Assembly: GCF_042684865.1 (NCBI RefSeq)
Contig: NZ_JBHUML010000002.1
Span: 1,612,001 to 1,676,000, forward strand
Length of the DNA: 64,000 nucleotides
Direction of reading: 5' to 3'
Origin: Salibacterium lacus
GTDB taxonomy: Bacteria; Bacillota; Bacilli; Bacillales; Marinococcaceae
The notes below the pieces were generated by a model, which was not told the DNA's origin, did not search any database, and worked only from the letters and a program-made list of their open reading frames with translations. Each line of letters starts with the position of its first letter. The stretch's first letter is position 1. Below, piece by piece: positions 60,780 to 64,000 of this stretch. The position numbers were made by a program, and so were the translations under genes.

Positions 60780-61628
60780 TTATTTTGATGTGTTCAAGCT
60801 TTGTGTAAAGCGGTCAATAATAATGGCCAGAATGACGATACCAAGACCTGCCACAAACCCTGATCCGACTTCCGCACGCTGCAGGGCGGAAAGAACATCC
60901 CTTCCAAGCCCCGGTGCTCCGATCATGGAGGCAATAACAACCATGGAAAGGGCGAGCATCACCGTCTGGTTAATACCTGCCATGATGGTCTGTTTGGCCA
61001 TCGGCATCTCTACTTTAAACAGCTTCTGGGAACCGGTGCTTCCAAAAGCCTCGGAAGCTTCAATAAGTTCCTCCGACACCTGTCTGATACCAAGGTTCGT
61101 AAAACGAACGGTCGGCGGCGTCGCAAAGACGATGGATGCAAAAACACCCGGTACCATTCCAATACTGAAAAAGGCAACCGCCGGAATCAGATAAACAAAG
61201 GCCGGCATCGTCTGCATGAAGTCCAGAACCGGTGTGATGATGCTTTGTGCGATTCTGCTTTTGGACATGAGAATTCCAAAGGGAACACCAATAATGACAC
61301 ACAACAGACTGGAAATGAGAACCAGTGTAAATGTAGACATCAGTTGTTCCCAGGCTCCCTGGTTATAAATAAGCAGCAGCCCGACCAGCGAAAAGGCGGC
61401 AAGTCCGAATTTCTTTCCGCTGGCGAAGAATGCGCCGATCACAACAAGCAGAATGACAATAATTGGTGGAACGGAAGCCAGGAAATTCGAAGTATTTTCC
61501 ATGAAATTGCCGAAGTGTTCCTGAATTGGTTCAAAAATGAACGAAAAAATATCTGTAATTGTATCTGTCAGCCAGGTTACCCCTTCAGCGAGCGGTATCT
61601 GTGGAACATTTTCCATAAAGTCAAGCAT
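60780..61628 (-). CDS. opuAB: Glycine betaine ABC permease OpuAB
   Basis: The 282-residue permease has about 6-8 membrane helices and the EAA-loop (EASEAFGSTGSQKLFKVEMPMAKQTIMAG). The length equals B. subtilis OpuAB. It overlaps opuAA by eight bases and is 89 bases upstream of opuAC. Confidence 0.94.
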   Translation of the reverse strand: MLDFMENVPQIPLAEGVTWLTDTITDIFSFIFEPIQEHFGNFMENTSNFLASVPPIIVILLVVIGAFFASGKKFGLAAFSLVGLLLIYNQGAWEQLMSTFTLVLISSLLCVIIGVPFGILMSKSRIAQSIITPVLDFMQTMPAFVYLIPAVAFFSIGMVPGVFASIVFATPPTVRFTNLGIRQVSEELIEASEAFGSTGSQKLFKVEMPMAKQTIMAGINQTVMLALSMVVIASMIGAPGLGRDVLSALQRAEVGSGFVAGLGIVILAIIIDRFTQSLNTSK

Positions 61629-62820
61629 TTTCTGTCGTCACTCCATTCTCTCCTGCCAGTGCACCGATGACGGCGCCACGGACAATCACTCCAAGTAGTT
61701 TTCCATCTTCTACTACCGCAATTGGGACCGGAGAATCATAAATCTGTTCAAAGATCTCGTTTAAAGGTGTGTCTTTATCTACCGTAGGAACGTCAGTGTT
61801 GAGTATATCATTAATGTTACGTACATCTTGATTCCGGGCATCCGAGGCTGTATCAGCGGTTACATACCCTTTCAGTACACGTCTGCGGTCCGTAACATAA
61901 ATGCTCGAAAGACCTTCCTCCCGCATTCTCTCCAGTGCCACACGGGGGCCGTGTTTATCGATATCAACTGTTTCCGGACGTTTCATAATATGTTCAGCGG
62001 TCAATATCTTCGAACGGTCCACATCTTCCACGAATTTTTCTACATAATCGTTGGCTGGATTAACAAGGATATCCTCCGGCGTGCCGATCTGTACAATGGA
62101 ACCATCCTTCATCAGAGCGATACGATCGCCGATCCGAAGCGCTTCATCCAAGTCGTGGGTAATGAAAATGATGGTCTTCTGCATCGTTTCCTGAAGGTCC
62201 AGCAGCTCATCCTGCATCTCTTTACGGATGAGTGGGTCGAGTGCCGAAAATGCTTCATCCATTAAGAGCACCTGGGGGTCATTTGTCAGGGCGCGGGCAA
62301 GCCCGACACGCTGCTGCATCCCTCCGGAAAGCTGTCCCGGTTTCTGGTTCATGTAGCCGTCCAGACCAACGAGTTCCAGTGCTTTTTCTGCTTTTTCACG
62401 CCGCTCTTCTTTGTCAACACCCTGGATTTCCAGGCCGAATTCCGTATTGGAAAGTACGGTTCTATGTGGAAACAACGCAAAACGTTGAAATACCATGCTC
62501 ATTTTTTCGCGGCGGATTTTGCGGAGGGATTCTTTATCCATGGTGGCAAGGTTTTCCTCTTCCACATAAACATTGCCTTCTGTCGGTTCAATCAAGCGGT
62601 TCAAAAGCCGGACAAGCGTTGATTTACCACTGCCGGACAAACCCATAATGACGAATACTTCGCCTTCCTCTACTTCAAACGACGCTCGGTTCACCCCGAC
62701 CGTATTCCCTGTCTGCTCTAAAATTTCATCCTTAGACTTATGTTCGTCTAACAATTTTAGTGCTCGCTCAGGGTGCCTTCCGAATACTTTTGATAAGTCT
62801 TCTACTTTAATAACGGGCAC
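61621..62820 (-). CDS. opuAA: Glycine betaine ABC ATPase OpuAA
   Basis: The 399-residue ATPase has Walker A GLSGSGKST, signature LSGGMQQRVGLARAL, Walker B LLMDEAFSALDP and two C-terminal CBS domains (about 270-395), which gate transport by ionic strength in OpuA-type systems. It is the first gene of the operon and is divergent from the GbsR-like regulator. Confidence 0.95.
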   Translation of the reverse strand: MPVIKVEDLSKVFGRHPERALKLLDEHKSKDEILEQTGNTVGVNRASFEVEEGEVFVIMGLSGSGKSTLVRLLNRLIEPTEGNVYVEEENLATMDKESLRKIRREKMSMVFQRFALFPHRTVLSNTEFGLEIQGVDKEERREKAEKALELVGLDGYMNQKPGQLSGGMQQRVGLARALTNDPQVLLMDEAFSALDPLIRKEMQDELLDLQETMQKTIIFITHDLDEALRIGDRIALMKDGSIVQIGTPEDILVNPANDYVEKFVEDVDRSKILTAEHIMKRPETVDIDKHGPRVALERMREEGLSSIYVTDRRRVLKGYVTADTASDARNQDVRNINDILNTDVPTVDKDTPLNEIFEQIYDSPVPIAVVEDGKLLGVIVRGAVIGALAGENGVTTENA

Positions 62821-63167
62821 TATCTTCCACCTCTTTGTTTGATATAGCCAGATTCTTTTTTTAATCAGTAATTATCGTGACAATATAAAGCATCACGGCT
62901 ATTATTCATAAAATTGCGATGACTATTTACACTTTACGCTACCAGGCAGAAAGTATCAAACAGCATATGAACCGCATGCAGTTTATTTAAATCGTAAAGT
63001 ACAAACTGTACGGATTTTATCTCTTTCTTTCTACAAATGGCTCTTCCTATCGACAATTTTGCTCTTTAATGCTCCGTTTTGTCTTTCAACATTTGTCTGT
63101 TAAGATTTTTTTAACAAATCACTTATGACTGCGGTGGGACTGTCTGACTGAAGAAAGGGGAACCACA
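62821..63167. other. Divergent control region, opuA operon / GbsR-like gene
   Basis: The AT-rich 347-bp gap holds a possible minus-strand promoter (TTGATA at 62954-62959, 17-bp spacer, TAAAGT at 62931-62936) about 110 bases before opuAA. An imperfect ATTTGT ... ACAAAT dyad lies around 63092-63118, just before the regulator gene, and could be an operator. Both are weak matches. Confidence 0.4.
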
Positions 63168-63719
63168 ATGGCAGAACATGAAGATGTATTTCCTGCGGGC
63201 TGGGATGAACTACAGAGTATCCGGCACCGCTTTATTTCTGTAATGGCACAGAATATGGGACTTTATAATATTACAGAAACGAACGGAAGATTGTACGGTT
63301 CTGTTTTTTTCTCCGAAGAGCCGATGACGCTGGATGACATGAGCGAAGCGCTTGAGATGAGTAAAACCAGCATGAGCACCGGCGTACGACAGCTTACGGA
63401 AGCTTCCATGCTGACGCGGATCTGGGAAAAAGGAGTACGTAAAGACCTGTATGCAGCAGAAGTGGACTGGTATCAATCGTTCACCTGTGTTTTTGTCAAC
63501 CGCTGGCGGGAAGCAGCCGACAATAACCATAAAGCTGCAATCGGTGCCAGAGATCAGCTGAAACAACTGCAGCAGAAAACAAAGGACAGCAGGCTGCAGG
63601 AGCAGATCAACCGTGACCTGGAGAAACTGGATTATGCCATTCATTACTATAGTTGGCTGGATGAGGTCATTACCCTTTTTGAAAACGGAGATATATTTGA
63701 GATTGTACCTAAGAAATAA
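63168..63719 (+). CDS. GbsR/OpuR-type regulator of the opuA operon
   Basis: The 183-residue winged-helix protein has MGLYNITETNGRLYGSVFFSEEPMTLDDM, KTSMSTGVRQLTE and WEKGVRKDLY, followed by a helical C-terminal domain with IHYYSWLDEVITLF. The family represses betaine or choline uptake and synthesis genes and is released by choline. Its divergent position implies control of opuA. It is about 30-35% alike, by eye, to the paralogue at 37654. Confidence 0.87.
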   Translation: MAEHEDVFPAGWDELQSIRHRFISVMAQNMGLYNITETNGRLYGSVFFSEEPMTLDDMSEALEMSKTSMSTGVRQLTEASMLTRIWEKGVRKDLYAAEVDWYQSFTCVFVNRWREAADNNHKAAIGARDQLKQLQQKTKDSRLQEQINRDLEKLDYAIHYYSWLDEVITLFENGDIFEIVPKK

Positions 63720-63839
63720 AGGAAACAGTGTCTTTTGACCTGCTTCCTTTCTATCTGTTTTTAATATGCTTTTTATATGTATATTATGTTATAGTGACAT
63801 GTACCAGTATTTCTTATACGAGAAAGGGGCGGCTCCTGC

Positions 63840-64000
63840 TTGGAATTACATGAAATCATTCAGAATCGGCGCGAAATCACCGACTTCAAAGACACACCCA
63901 TTCCCGAAGATATCATACAGACATTAATGGATGCTGCTGCGCTTGCTCCTGCGGGCAATAATCTTCCTTCCCGTGAATTCATTCTCGTCCGCAGAAAAGA
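63840..64000 (+). CDS. Nitroreductase family protein, N-terminus only
   Basis: The frame runs off the window end after 53 codons. It begins MELHEIIQNRREITDF and continues with IQTLMDAAALAPAGNNLPSREF, the FMN-binding start of nitroreductases. The start is a TTG preceded by GAAAGGGG at 11 bases; no ATG is available in frame at the right place. Confidence 0.78.
   Translation, partial: MELHEIIQNRREITDFKDTPIPEDIIQTLMDAAALAPAGNNLPSREFILVRRK

Noticed and set aside
1..64000. tRNA, rRNA, insertion sequences or prophage genes
   Set aside because: I looked for transposase-like proteins, phage proteins and tRNA-like sequences and found none that I could support.

Overview
The window looks like chromosome from a motile, moderately halophilic or haloalkaliphilic member of the Bacillaceae. 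The gene order degS-degU-degV-comFA-comFC-yvyF-flgM-flgN-flgK-flgL-(yviE)-fliW-csrA-hag matches the Bacillus subtilis arrangement. Exported proteins are strongly acidic, there are two sets of glycine-betaine-type uptake genes with GbsR-type regulators, and there are many S-layer-homology (SLH) proteins. I saw no tRNA, rRNA, CRISPR array or insertion sequence. The genus is not proven by the sequence; an Alkalicoccus-like lineage would fit.

Layout. 1-6 kb (minus strand): flagellin hag with a sigma-D promoter and a CsrA hairpin, followed by an unknown 200-residue gene, a Maf-type flagellin glycosyltransferase and legionaminic-acid-type sugar genes (legB, legC, a cut-off neuC/legG). 6-7.5 kb: a short comK and a convergent LuxR-type regulator inserted between hag and csrA. 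7.7-18.2 kb (minus): the csrA/fliW/flagellar hook-filament/late competence/degSU block, lacking comFB. 18.4-23.7 kb: yvyE, a LytR-CpsA-Psr ligase, a NERD-domain gene and tagO, with two blocks of an unusual 21-bp-phased repeat around the NERD gene.

24-34.5 kb: two secreted or lipid-anchored coiled-coil proteins sharing a motif, a SpoIID/LytB protein, and an eight-gene minus-strand operon (csaB, polymerase, three glycosyltransferase genes, flippase, ugd, SLH lipoprotein) likely to build a pyruvylated acidic secondary cell-wall polymer. 35-53 kb: five more SLH proteins carrying CAP, amidase, transglycosylase-like, phosphodiester glycosidase or unknown domains, with secA2-slaP (accessory Sec for S-layer proteins) and galU. 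CsaB-dependent pyruvylation is the known requirement for SLH anchoring in B. anthracis, so polymer synthesis, export and anchored enzymes sit together here. Embedded at 37.6-39.8 kb is a GbsR-like regulator / cysteine hydrolase / orphan betaine-binding protein operon.

53.8-64 kb: ssbB, a ferredoxin, a molybdenum cofactor operon (moaA, moeB-like, moeA, mobB, moaE, moaD), the opuA glycine betaine transporter operon with a divergent GbsR-type regulator, and the start of a nitroreductase.

The most unusual signal is the repeat family at about 20.3-20.7, 21.7-22.6, 25.9-26.2 and 48.5-48.8 kb. Near-palindromic (T)CGATCGA-like cores recur every 21 bp, are assembled in one block into 194-195 bp higher-order units, and lie mainly between convergent genes. 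Other items of interest are the two OpuAC-type binding proteins with opposite lobe order, the comK relocation, and the paired 'ASVDW' coiled-coil proteins.
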